64,000 nt of DNA. Source: an uncultured Paraprevotella sp. (lineage in GTDB: Bacteria > Bacteroidota > Bacteroidia > Bacteroidales > Bacteroidaceae). The notes under the pieces are model-generated. The model was not told the DNA's origin and searched no databases. It was given only the letters and a program-made list of their open reading frames with translations. The stretch is taken from positions 43,522-107,521 of the forward strand of contig CALUIS010000010.1 in assembly GCA_944320765.1 (NCBI GenBank), read 5' to 3'. The translations under genes were made by a program, and so were the position numbers. Position 1 is the first letter of the stretch. Each line of letters begins with the position of its first letter. Of this stretch, positions 34,883-42,462 are shown piece after piece.

Positions 34883-35533
34883 TTACAAATTTTTCAAGAA
34901 ACAGATTTCTTTCGACGGGTCGTCCGCACGGAACACCGCACTGCCTGCCACCAGCACATCCACTCCCGCATCAATCAACTGCCGGCCCGTCTCATGGTTC
35001 ACGCCGCCGTCCACCTCTATCAAAGCTTCCGAGCGGCTTGCGTCGATCAACCGACGCAAGGCACGTACCTTGTCCAATGTATGGGGAATGAACTTCTGCC
35101 CTCCGAAACCGGGATTGACCGCCATCAGCATCACAATGTCCAAATCCTCGATGATGTCCGCCAAAGTGGAGACCGGAGTGGCCGGATTCAACGTCACCCC
35201 CGCCTTCATTCCCGCCTCTTTGATTTGCTGCACGACACGATGCAGGTGCGTGCAGGCTTCTACATGCACGTTCATGGAATAAGCCCCAAGGGCCTTCACC
35301 TCATTCAGGAACTTCTCCGGCTGCACAATCATCAGATGCACGTCCAATGGTTTCTCACACAATTGCGCCACATATTTCAGTACCGGAAATCCAAAAGAGA
35401 TATTGGGGACGAACACACCGTCCATGATATCGATGTGCAGCCAGTCACATTCGCTGCGATTAATCATCTCCATCTCCGATTTCAGATTCGCGAAATCGGC
35501 GGACAACAAGGAAGGAGCCACAAGATGCTTCAT
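34883..35533 (-). CDS. rpe: Ribulose-phosphate 3-epimerase
   Basis: A 216-residue TIM-barrel enzyme of the pentose phosphate pathway that interconverts ribulose 5-phosphate and xylulose 5-phosphate. Signature segments are present: LVAPSLLSADF at the start, DWLHIDIMDGVFVPNISFG (metal His and Asp), HLMI, MAVNPGFGGQKFI and IEVDGGV. The ATG at 35533 is preferred; another ATG three codons upstream is possible. Promoter 35556-35586. Confidence 0.96.
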   Translation of the reverse strand: MKHLVAPSLLSADFANLKSEMEMINRSECDWLHIDIMDGVFVPNISFGFPVLKYVAQLCEKPLDVHLMIVQPEKFLNEVKALGAYSMNVHVEACTHLHRVVQQIKEAGMKAGVTLNPATPVSTLADIIEDLDIVMLMAVNPGFGGQKFIPHTLDKVRALRRLIDASRSEALIEVDGGVNHETGRQLIDAGVDVLVAGSAVFRADDPSKEICFLKNL

Positions 35534-35555
35534 AGTACACATATTTTAATACGCA

Positions 35556-35586
35556 CAAAGGTAAATCAAATATCCAATATGCGCAA
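35556..35586 (-). promoter_or_regulatory. Promoter of rpe-comEC
   Basis: Minus strand: TTG (35586-35584), 20 bp spacer, TACCTTTG (35563-35556), 23 bp ahead of the rpe ATG. A full consensus match. Confidence 0.75.
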
Positions 35587-35612
35587 GACGACACGCCGCA
35601 AAATACACGCCG

Positions 35613-35744
35613 TCACTTCAAAATCATGCGGGCAAACTCACCGTCCCCCGTCTCTACCTCTTTATAGTTACGGGCGAACAGTTTCAGGAAAGCGATGGTC
35701 TTCCGCGAAGGACGCAGGATTTCTTGGGGTAAAATCATCTCCAT
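35613..35744 (-). CDS. 43-residue small protein downstream of the ECF sigma gene
   Basis: ATG at 35744 to TGA at 35613 encodes 43 residues that begin MEMILPQEILRPSRKT and continue as a basic, amphipathic helix-like segment (IAFLKLFARNYKEV) and a short acidic tail. No domain is recognised, but codon use is like the neighbouring real genes and the reading frame sits alone in the gap between the sigma factor gene and rpe. A hairpin (35749-35789) lies 4 nt ahead of its start. It could be a small regulator co-transcribed with the sigma factor. Confidence 0.55.
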   Translation of the reverse strand: MEMILPQEILRPSRKTIAFLKLFARNYKEVETGDGEFARMILK

Positions 35745-35748
35745 AAGC

Positions 35749-35789
35749 TGCCGGGGTTTTTAGAATTATATCTTTATAACGCCCCGGCA
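35749..35789 (-). promoter_or_regulatory. Hairpin between the ECF sigma gene and the 43-residue ORF
   Basis: Minus strand: TGCCGGGG, a 25 nt AT-rich loop, CCCCGGCA, ending 4 nt before the ATG at 35744. It may end the sigma transcript partially or control translation of the small ORF. No long T run follows. Confidence 0.5.
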
Positions 35790-35819
35790 ACCTGTTTAGT
35801 ATGCCGCTCTAAAAATATT

Positions 35820-36413
35820 TTATGAGATAGCCTGGAAAAGCTCCTTCTTACGGGCCATCTTGCGCAAGTTCAACAAGGCATAGCGCATACGCCCCAAAGC
35901 CGTATTGATGCTGACCCCCGTGATTTCCGCGATTTCCTTGAACGACAGGTCCTGGTAATACCGCATGAATACGACCTCTTTCTGGTTCTGCGGCAAAAGC
36001 CCGACTAACAATTTCACTTCCTCCAGCACTTGTTCCTTCACCATCCGGGCTTCCACATTAGGCTCCGCCAGCTTGATGCTGTTGAACAAGTCGTAGTCCA
36101 CATCATCGTCCGACACGCAATTCTCGTTACGGGCCTGCCGGAAGAAATCTATGACCAGATTATGCGCGATACGCGTAATCCATGCCTGAAACTTGCCATT
36201 CTCCACATAACGCTTCTGCTGGATGGTCACCACGGCCTTCATGAACGTCTCCTGGAATATGTCATTGGCCACATCCTGATCGCGCACCACAAAGAAGATA
36301 TAGGAAAATATCTTCTCTTCGTATCTCTCCAGCAAAGCGTCAAAAGCCTTATTATTACCTTCGGCATACAATTTGACCAACATCTCGTCAGTCAAGTTCG
36401 CTAAGTTCTCCAT
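35820..36413 (-). CDS. ECF-type RNA polymerase sigma factor
   Basis: A 197-residue sigma-70 family factor. Region 2 is clear (ALLERYEEKIFSYIFFVVRDQDVANDIFQETFMKA, about 26-60, then GKFQAWITRIAHNLVIDFFR) and region 4 follows (LPQNQKEVVFMRYYQDLSFKEIAEITGVSINTALGRMRYAL). No anti-sigma (FecR) gene is next to it, so it is not the usual SusC-linked type; close homologues in Bacteroides are stand-alone factors. A possible -7 box (TAAATTTG, 36530-36523) would give a leader of about 105 nt. Confidence 0.92.
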   Translation of the reverse strand: MENLANLTDEMLVKLYAEGNNKAFDALLERYEEKIFSYIFFVVRDQDVANDIFQETFMKAVVTIQQKRYVENGKFQAWITRIAHNLVIDFFRQARNENCVSDDDVDYDLFNSIKLAEPNVEARMVKEQVLEEVKLLVGLLPQNQKEVVFMRYYQDLSFKEIAEITGVSINTALGRMRYALLNLRKMARKKELFQAIS

Positions 36414-36579
36414 TCCATTCTGTTTTTTATTATTAAGTAGAATGTTCCGATAGGCAATAATGGTTTAATTATGAATAAATGTATTAACGACATGCAAATA
36501 AAAGAAGAAAATCGGAAATATACAAATTTAGAGGATAAAAAGTAACACGTCTGCCTTCGTTTTCTCTCCGTCAGACGCC

Positions 36580-36632
36580 GATCGGGGAAGAGGAAAGACA
36601 AGGCGCATCCCCGTCTTCCCTCTTCCCCGATC
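36580..36632 (-). terminator. Long hairpin after the DUF5606 gene
   Basis: GATCGGGGAAGAGG, one mismatch, AAGAC, 13 nt loop, GTCTT, CCTCTTCCCCGATC: about 19 bp of pairing, located 16 bp after the DUF5606 stop on the minus strand. The likely terminator of that gene; it has no strong T run. Confidence 0.7.
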
Positions 36633-36647
36633 CGCTCAGCGTATGGC

Positions 36648-37094
36648 TTATTCCTTCTCCTGCCGGTCCGAAATGTGGTCGCCTTCCGTGGGAGCCAGCA
36701 CCTCGTCAAAATCCGTCAGCCCGGCCTTCACCAGTATATTATACCAGGCAATCAGCTTCTTGATGTCTGTGGGATACACGCGGTCACGGTCATAATTCGG
36801 CAGGACCTTCGCGAAATATCCTCCCAGTTCCTCTCGCGAGGCTTTGCGGTAATCAAAAGCGGCAACTTGTCCGCCCTCCAGTTTCTTGAGGCTGTCAAGC
36901 ACTTCCCTCAAAGGCACCTCCCCCTCATCCGTATACATTGCTATATCAGCCAGGGAAATGACCTTGTCGGTGGAAAAGGCCGGCATACGCTTCTTCGCCT
37001 CGTCCAACGTCTCCACCACCAGACCGCGGTTTCCACGCGAAACCAGCTTATACAAACCGGGCTTGCCGGAAATTGCCAAAATAGTTTCTAACAT
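36648..37094 (-). CDS. DUF5606 family protein
   Basis: A 148-residue acidic, probably cytoplasmic protein. The start LETILAISGKPGLYKLVSRG and the middle KVISLADIAMYTDEGEVPL match DUF5606, a Bacteroidota family of unknown function; the residues are consistent with an SH3-like or Tudor-like N-terminal fold followed by a helical region and a charged tail. A consensus promoter (37130-37160) and a terminator bracket it, so it is a single-gene transcript. Confidence 0.85.
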   Translation of the reverse strand: MLETILAISGKPGLYKLVSRGNRGLVVETLDEAKKRMPAFSTDKVISLADIAMYTDEGEVPLREVLDSLKKLEGGQVAAFDYRKASREELGGYFAKVLPNYDRDRVYPTDIKKLIAWYNILVKAGLTDFDEVLAPTEGDHISDRQEKE

Positions 37095-37129
37095 AATCCT
37101 GAGTTATATTTTATTTTTCAAAACGGTTG

Positions 37130-37160
37130 CAAAGATAAGCCATCAACACCTTTTAATCAA
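37130..37160 (-). promoter_or_regulatory. Promoter of the DUF5606 gene
   Basis: Minus strand: TTG (37160-37158), 20 bp spacer, TATCTTTG (37137-37130), ahead of the ATG at 37094. Confidence 0.7.
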
Positions 37161-37170
37161 AATATCGCTT

Positions 37171-37785
37171 CTAAAAAAGCTTAATCTCCACACGGGTTTC
37201 CGCCACAACCCGCCGCAACACCTCCTCCAGCCTCCGTTCCACATCCGAGTTCCCGTCATTATCAATGATGTAGTCCGCCTTGGCGCAACGTTCCTCGTCA
37301 GACATCTGGGCTGCCATACGGGCTTTCACCGCCTCCTCCGATGCGCAGTCCCGCCGCATGGCCCTTTTCAGGCAGACGTCTCCCGGAGCACGCACCAACA
37401 ACACCTTGTCTACCAGACGGTCAAAGCCCGATTCAAACAGAATGGCGCATTCCATGGCCACCAAAGGCCGCTCCTGCCGTTCCACCCACGCCAGAAAGTC
37501 GTCCCGCACCACCGGGTGCACCAACCCGTTGATACGCTCCGCATGTCGAGGAGAAGCAAACAGATAAGAAGCGATTCTCCTTTTATCCAAAGCCCCGTCC
37601 CGAGTATAGGCTCCAGGCCCCAGCAATGCCGTCAGGTCCTGCCGGATTCTTTCCGACTCCACCATCAACCGGCGTGCCTCCTCGTCCGTATTGTACACCG
37701 GAATCCGCCAGCGGGACAACATGGCCGCCACGTAACTCTTGCCGCTGCCTATTCCGCCCGTGACCGCCAGCCTCACCTTATTCAC
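37171..37785 (-). CDS. coaE: Dephospho-CoA kinase
   Basis: A 204-residue P-loop kinase that phosphorylates dephospho-CoA at the ribose 3' position, the last step of coenzyme A synthesis. The Walker A motif GGIGSGKS is at residues 10-17; DEEARRLM and ECAILFESG are typical substrate and lid segments. The start codon appears to be GTG at 37785, and the gene overlaps the end of the YbbR-like gene by 8 bp. Last gene of nusB-yajC-ybbR-coaE. Confidence 0.95.
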   Translation of the reverse strand: MNKVRLAVTGGIGSGKSYVAAMLSRWRIPVYNTDEEARRLMVESERIRQDLTALLGPGAYTRDGALDKRRIASYLFASPRHAERINGLVHPVVRDDFLAWVERQERPLVAMECAILFESGFDRLVDKVLLVRAPGDVCLKRAMRRDCASEEAVKARMAAQMSDEERCAKADYIIDNDGNSDVERRLEEVLRRVVAETRVEIKLF

Positions 37786-38794
37786 CGCCCTCCTCCTGCA
37801 CTTGTTCTATCAGATAATCCACTTCCGCCGGATCAATCCGCACATTGGAGACCCCGGGAGGCATGGATTTCAAATGCAGCCGTATCTTGGGTCCCTCATT
37901 CTGCAACAGCTCCTCATACGTGACCGCCAGCACAAAATCATCCGCCGTAATGCTCTTGAACCGACTCATCCCCACCCGGAAATTCACCTTCACCTTGGAT
38001 GGAAATGTCCGAAGATCCTTGCTTGCCGGAAAATTCAGCCCCACAATCGGAACTTCCACCGTCTTCTCCGTATACAAATCCACCAAAACTTTCAATTCCA
38101 CTTTATCCGGGATAAACTTGGCCCCCCTCACCTTGTGAAGCGACAGCCTCGCAGCCTTGTCCTCGTCCAGTCCGCTCCAAGCCACCGGAACGGACGACAC
38201 CTCGGTGATGGTGTCCAAAATCGACGATGGGGCCAGAACCTCCACAGAGTCCGGACTGAACTCCACATGACGCAGATAGTATTCCGGCGAGGGTTCCACT
38301 GTTCCAGCCAAACGCACCGGCACTTTCTTACGGTCGCCCTTATTGAAAAAATACTCCAGTGTATCAGGCTTCAAAGACACGATGCGGGTAGACGACAGCA
38401 ATCGGCCCTGCAGTCTCTTCTGCACGTCCGTCAAAGGCACAGAGACCCTTCCGGAAGCCTCCCCCTTGTCATACGTCCGGTAATCCACCGCCACCGGCGT
38501 CTGTTCCTTTCCATACAGATAACGGACCAACACTGTACCCTTGTCCCGCACCACCACATTCAAATCGTCAGGCAACTCTGAGGTGATGACCACGTCCGCA
38601 GGCACATGTTCCAAGTTTAAAGGAACTTTCAGTTCCACATCGAAATCCTCGTTCAACGACTGCAACAACCAAAAGGCCGCCGACACGAAGAAAAAGAACA
38701 AAAAAATCAAGAACTCCTTGTTTTTATGGCTTAACAAGAAGTTCTTGACCGTCTCATAACATTTCCTTATCCGCGTAGAATCCATTTCGGTCAT
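37778..38794 (-). CDS. YbbR-like domain protein
   Basis: A 338-residue protein with one membrane segment (about 28-46, EFLIFLFFFFVSAAFWLLQS) and an extracytoplasmic part made of YbbR-like beta repeats (LKVPLNLEHVPADVVITSELPDD type units, then VPVRLAGTVEPSPEYYL). YbbR proteins in Firmicutes (CdaR) modulate the diadenylate cyclase; the Bacteroidota form has no proven role. The ATG at 38794 overlaps the yajC stop (ATGA), and coaE overlaps its end by 8 bp, so the four-gene order nusB-yajC-ybbR-coaE is tightly coupled. Confidence 0.85.
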   Translation of the reverse strand: MTEMDSTRIRKCYETVKNFLLSHKNKEFLIFLFFFFVSAAFWLLQSLNEDFDVELKVPLNLEHVPADVVITSELPDDLNVVVRDKGTVLVRYLYGKEQTPVAVDYRTYDKGEASGRVSVPLTDVQKRLQGRLLSSTRIVSLKPDTLEYFFNKGDRKKVPVRLAGTVEPSPEYYLRHVEFSPDSVEVLAPSSILDTITEVSSVPVAWSGLDEDKAARLSLHKVRGAKFIPDKVELKVLVDLYTEKTVEVPIVGLNFPASKDLRTFPSKVKVNFRVGMSRFKSITADDFVLAVTYEELLQNEGPKIRLHLKSMPPGVSNVRIDPAEVDYLIEQVQEEGGE

Positions 38795-39108
38795 TTACCT
38801 GAGGCCGCATCGGCAGGCGCACTGGCATACACAGAATTCTTAGCTATCTTGATTTTCACGCCGGAAGCGACTTCCACCATCAGGGTGTTGTCCATCTCGT
38901 TCACCTCCTTCACTTTCCCGTAGATTCCGCCTGCCGTCACGACATCCGTACCCGGCGTGATGCTGTTGCGGAATTTCTGGATTTCCTTCTGCTTCTTGTT
39001 CTGGGGGCGAATCATAAAGAAGTACATGATGGCGAAAATCGCCACCATCATGATAATCATGGACATGCCGCCACCTTGCTGCTGCAAAAAAATCGTCATT
39101 AAGTTCAT
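38791..39108 (-). CDS. yajC: Preprotein translocase subunit YajC
   Basis: A 105-residue protein with one N-terminal membrane helix (MIIMMVAIFAIMYFFMIRPQ) followed by the conserved QNKKQKEIQKFRNSITPGTDVVTAGGIYGKV. YajC associates with SecDF at the Sec translocon. 15 bp after nusB and overlapping the YbbR-like gene by 4 bp. Confidence 0.95.
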   Translation of the reverse strand: MNLMTIFLQQQGGGMSMIIMMVAIFAIMYFFMIRPQNKKQKEIQKFRNSITPGTDVVTAGGIYGKVKEVNEMDNTLMVEVASGVKIKIAKNSVYASAPADAASGK

Positions 39109-39123
39109 GGTCTTTTACTCTTA

Positions 39124-40053
39124 TTATTGGTTCTTACTAATTTTGTTTTCCGACATCAGTCTCTTGGAGATGGCATCCAACAAGCCGTTCACATACACCC
39201 CGCTCCGCGGCGTGCTGTAAAGTTTGGCCACCTCCACATACTCATTGAGCGACACACTCAGCGGAATATTGGGGAACGTCAGGATCTCGGCCAGCGCAAT
39301 CTGCATGATGACCAAGTCCATCAGCGCGATCCGGTTAAACTCCCAGTTCTTAGTATTGTCACTGATCAGCTTCCTGTAGTAATCCGCGTTCAGCAAGGTG
39401 TTGCGGAACAAGCGGTGCGCGAACTCGCGGTCTTCCTCGTCCTTGAATTCCGGCAAAAGCTCCTGGTCTGCGCCGTTGGCCTCGTCAAAACGCTTGATGG
39501 TCTTCAGCACGAACGTGTCCACGATTTCCTTGTCATCGTTCCAATACAGGCTCATGTCCTCCAGCAGGGAATCCAATTCTTCGTTGTTGCAAATGATGTT
39601 CTTGTAAATCTTGCGCCAAAGCTCACGGTCTTCCTTGTAAGAAGACTCCCCCGATTCCATATATTCCTTGTAATACTCCGTCTCTATGATTTTCTTGTAT
39701 AGCGACCGGACGAAGTCTTCCTCGTTGACCCAGCTTTTCTTTTGGTTTTCCCGGAAGTCCAGCAACTGTTTGTTCACTTCCAGCTGCAGGATGAAACGGT
39801 TGTCAATGAACTTCGTACTCGGCGGTTCCCCCACCTTGATACGATTATAACGGTTTTGCGCCGTCTCCACGGCACGGACGGCTATCCTATTGATTTCCAC
39901 CATCAAAGCCAGTAAATAATGATACAAGTCATAGGCTTTTGAAAGGCTGAAAAACAACTCCTTCTCCGCAGTGTCAATGTTTTTCCCGCCGTTTTGGTAG
40001 TAAGCATACGTGATTTGGACAACCTTTAAGCGTATAATCTCCCTATTTATCAT
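39124..40053 (-). CDS. nusB: Transcription antitermination factor NusB (long Bacteroidota form)
   Basis: A 309-residue protein; the C-terminal third is a recognisable NusB RNA-binding fold (NWEFNRIALMDLVIMQIALAEILTFPNIPLSVSLNEYVEVAKLYSTPRSGVYVNGLLD, cut here only to locate it at about 240-300), while the N-terminal two thirds are a helical extension typical of Bacteroidota NusB. It acts with NusE on boxA RNA in rRNA operons. First gene of nusB-yajC-ybbR-coaE; -7 box TACTTTTG at 40082-40075. Confidence 0.9.
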   Translation of the reverse strand: MINREIIRLKVVQITYAYYQNGGKNIDTAEKELFFSLSKAYDLYHYLLALMVEINRIAVRAVETAQNRYNRIKVGEPPSTKFIDNRFILQLEVNKQLLDFRENQKKSWVNEEDFVRSLYKKIIETEYYKEYMESGESSYKEDRELWRKIYKNIICNNEELDSLLEDMSLYWNDDKEIVDTFVLKTIKRFDEANGADQELLPEFKDEEDREFAHRLFRNTLLNADYYRKLISDNTKNWEFNRIALMDLVIMQIALAEILTFPNIPLSVSLNEYVEVAKLYSTPRSGVYVNGLLDAISKRLMSENKISKNQ

Positions 40054-40074
40054 ATAATATTATATATTGCGGTG

Positions 40075-40082
40075 CAAAAGTA
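40075..40082 (-). promoter_or_regulatory. -7 element for the nusB operon
   Basis: TACTTTTG on the minus strand, 21 bp ahead of the ATG at 40053; no clear upstream TTG. Confidence 0.5.
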
Positions 40083-40182
40083 CGTATTTTATAGGTAAAA
40101 GGCCTATCTTTTCCCCCTTTTTTTTGGATGTTTTAAAAAATATTCTCAAATTTGAAGCAAATATCAATAAAACGCAGAATAT

Positions 40183-40560
40183 ATGGAAGATTTCAAGAAG
40201 AATCTGGAAAGCGACAAAGAGATTGTTTTTTCCAAATCCGTAAAAGCCGGAAAGCGCATCTATTACGTTGACGTGAAGAAAAACCGGAAAGGGGAGTTGT
40301 TTATCGCCTTGACAGAAAGCAAGAAAATCATATCAAACGAAACGGAGAACCCCTCCGTGAACTTCGAGAAGCATAAGATTTTTCTCTACCAGGAAGATCT
40401 TGACAAATTCCTGGCCAGCCTGACCGAAGCTGTTGAATATATCCGGAAAGAGCAGCCCGGAACAGATCCACAGCCTGCCGCAGACAACAATGACGGCGCA
40501 AACAGCCAAGAACTGCATATCGACATGGACTTGGACGACATACAGTTGGACGAGAAATAA
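40183..40560 (+). CDS. PUR family (DUF3276) nucleic-acid-binding protein
   Basis: A 125-residue protein whose first 85 residues form a single PUR-type beta-beta-beta-beta-alpha unit (EIVFSKSVKAGKRIYYVDVKKN, GELFIALTESKK, KIFLYQEDLDKFLASLTEAVEYI), as in DUF3276 proteins of Bacteroidota and BpuR of Borrelia, which bind single-stranded nucleic acid. The C-terminal 40 residues are an acidic, disordered tail ending DMDLDDIQLDEK. Single gene, closed by a 15 bp stem terminator at 40594-40626. Confidence 0.9.
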   Translation: MEDFKKNLESDKEIVFSKSVKAGKRIYYVDVKKNRKGELFIALTESKKIISNETENPSVNFEKHKIFLYQEDLDKFLASLTEAVEYIRKEQPGTDPQPAADNNDGANSQELHIDMDLDDIQLDEK

Positions 40561-40593
40561 GGTTTTCTTCCACAATTCCTTATAACAAGCCAC

Positions 40594-40626
40594 GGAGGGG
40601 ATGCGTCCCCTGGACGCATCCCCTCC
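40594..40626. terminator. Perfect 15 bp hairpin between convergent genes
   Basis: GGAGGGGATGCGTCC, loop CCT, GGACGCATCCCCTCC. It lies between the convergent DUF3276 gene and the first AAA-ATPase-like gene. It is very stable but lacks a T run. Confidence 0.7.
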
Positions 40627-40654
40627 CACGTACATCCACGGCAAGCAGCCGACA

Positions 40655-42211
40655 TTAGACCGAGAAAGGCTCCACCAGCCAATGCTCTATGTTACGTTGT
40701 TGGGCACTAAAGTTCACGCCCACTTTCAAAACTTTCCGGGAATCCTTCGCGAAAGGCAGGGCATAACGCTTTTCATTGATTTGATCCATCGCTTCCTGCG
40801 CCGTTCCGTCCAGCTTGAACTCCATGACATAGACAAAAGAAGGTGTCTGCAGCACCAAATCTATGCGCCCTTCGCTTGTGTGATACTCCACTTGCGTGTA
40901 AAGCCCCATCAGCTTGAAGACGATGAACAGCACGTTCTGGTAATGACGCTCCAAGTCTCCTCCTGTAATCTCATAGGGAAGGTCGGCAAAGAAACTTTGC
41001 ATCCGATGCAAAAACGCGTCAACATCCCCTCCCTCCACTTCACGCACGAACTGGCGGATTTGGAAAGGAGCGTCCACCTCCGTCGTATTGGCATAAAAAG
41101 GGAGCAAGAATTTCATGAACCCAGCTTCTACCTCCTCGTTTGGAAATCCCAGGGCATACAACCCGAAGCGTTTGTCATACCCCTTGATGGTCAAGTAGCC
41201 ACTTTGGTAAATGACCGGAATCGGATTCAATGAAGACGTATGGATGCTGTTCAGCACATCCGCATCCGTCTCCACATGAGTCATGTCCTGCAAGTTATAC
41301 CGGCTCTTCTTGAGCAGCTCCACCAAATAAGTAGGCGTGCCGGTCTCGAACCAATAGCTGCCGAATCTCCTGTTCTTAAACGTATTCAGCAGGCTGAAAG
41401 GATTGTAGATACCTTCCGTATTCTCCGCGAAATGATAACCGTCATACATTTCTTTCAACCTGCCGCAAGCCTCCTCATAAGAAAGCCCCTGCGCCGCAGC
41501 CAATTCATGGAGTTGCGGCTCCATATACTCATGAATCTCGCGTTCGGTTATCCCGCACAGCCCGACGAACCGTTCGTTCATCGAAATATCCTCCAGATTG
41601 TTCAGGTCGCTGAACACGCTCACCTTGCCAAACTTCGTCACCCCCGTCAGCAAGGCGAACTTGATGTAGCGGTCCATGGTCTTCAACACCCCATAGAAAG
41701 GCTTTAAGGAATTGCGGAAACCCTCCTGCAATGCCTCGTCACCAATAGCCTGCAACATCGGCTTGTCGTATTCGTCCACCAGCACGACGACCGGCTTCCC
41801 GGTTGTCTCATACGCCCGCCTGACAATTCCAGCAAAGCGCAAGGCCGGGGTGACCTCGGACGGGCGGCTTCCATAACGCTGTTCCCATTCCGTCAGGCTA
41901 TCATTCAGCATCCGGTCCACACTTTCCGGTGTGTCATACTTGTCAATGTTCAAGTCCAGATGCAGCACAGGATATGCCGCCCATTCCTGCTCCAGCCGCT
42001 CCATCGCCAGCCCCCGGAACAGCTCGCGTTTTCCTTCGAAATAAGCCTTCAGGGTCGACACCAGCAGGCTTTTTCCGAAACGGCGGGGACGGCTCAGGAA
42101 GTAATAGCGTCCGGTCTTTACCAACTGAAAAATCATTTCAGTCTTGTCTATATAAAGATAACCGTCTTGACGGAGAGACTGGAAATCCTGTATACCTATC
42201 GGATATTTCAT
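40655..42211 (-). CDS. AAA-ATPase-like / PD-(D/E)XK nuclease-like protein, copy 1
   Basis: A 518-residue protein. The N-terminal AAA-ATPase-like domain (pfam AAA-ATPase_like) has Walker A SRPRRFGKSLL (40-50) and Walker B VVVLVDEYDKP (141-151). The C-terminal domain has PD-(D/E)XK nuclease residues Asp451 (GRIDL), Glu464 and Lys466 (MEFKLDG). This family is expanded in gut Bacteroidota; its biological role is unknown. Residues 1 to about 266 are encoded by DNA identical to copy 2 (42463-44001), whereas the C-terminal 240 residues differ at many positions, which points to recent gene conversion of the ATPase half. Confidence 0.88.
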   Translation of the reverse strand: MKYPIGIQDFQSLRQDGYLYIDKTEMIFQLVKTGRYYFLSRPRRFGKSLLVSTLKAYFEGKRELFRGLAMERLEQEWAAYPVLHLDLNIDKYDTPESVDRMLNDSLTEWEQRYGSRPSEVTPALRFAGIVRRAYETTGKPVVVLVDEYDKPMLQAIGDEALQEGFRNSLKPFYGVLKTMDRYIKFALLTGVTKFGKVSVFSDLNNLEDISMNERFVGLCGITEREIHEYMEPQLHELAAAQGLSYEEACGRLKEMYDGYHFAENTEGIYNPFSLLNTFKNRRFGSYWFETGTPTYLVELLKKSRYNLQDMTHVETDADVLNSIHTSSLNPIPVIYQSGYLTIKGYDKRFGLYALGFPNEEVEAGFMKFLLPFYANTTEVDAPFQIRQFVREVEGGDVDAFLHRMQSFFADLPYEITGGDLERHYQNVLFIVFKLMGLYTQVEYHTSEGRIDLVLQTPSFVYVMEFKLDGTAQEAMDQINEKRYALPFAKDSRKVLKVGVNFSAQQRNIEHWLVEPFSV

Positions 42212-42350
42212 TTTGCCGAATGTTTAAGTTTCATAAGGCGAATATAGCGATTTATTCCATGAACGCAAATTCATTTCGGGAAAAAATTCTTTGGACAACT
42301 TATGCGCGAAAGTTGTCATCCGGCAATCGCATACGTCGGTTATGGACGTT
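41412..42350. repeat. Tandem duplicated segment, copy 1
   Basis: Repeated at 43202-44140 with a fixed offset of 1790 bp. I find no difference from 41412 to 42211 (about 800 bp of coding sequence) and only a few differences in the upstream leader 42212-42350. Left of 41412 the copies diverge quickly. Confidence 0.85.
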
Positions 42351-42392
42351 TGCGAGCATAATTCCGCAAAACATGCACTCCATGCAGAGCAT

Positions 42393-42460
42393 ACTACAAC
42401 CGGAATGTGGAAGTGGATTTTTATACACCTTCAAGCATCCACTTCTGACGCATCGCACCT
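42393..42460 (+). pseudogene. Relic of an AAA/DUF4143 gene between the two paralogues
   Basis: The segment 42393-42432 (ACTACAACCGGAATGTGG and on) matches the 3' part of the gene at 44251-45510 (around 45263-45302), and 42432-42460 matches the sequence just after that gene's stop (around 45529-45556). It is joined directly to the promoter-side sequence found upstream of the intact gene (42350-42392 against 44140-44182). So a former copy lost almost all of its reading frame by internal deletions. Confidence 0.75.
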
Positions 42461-42462
42461 GA

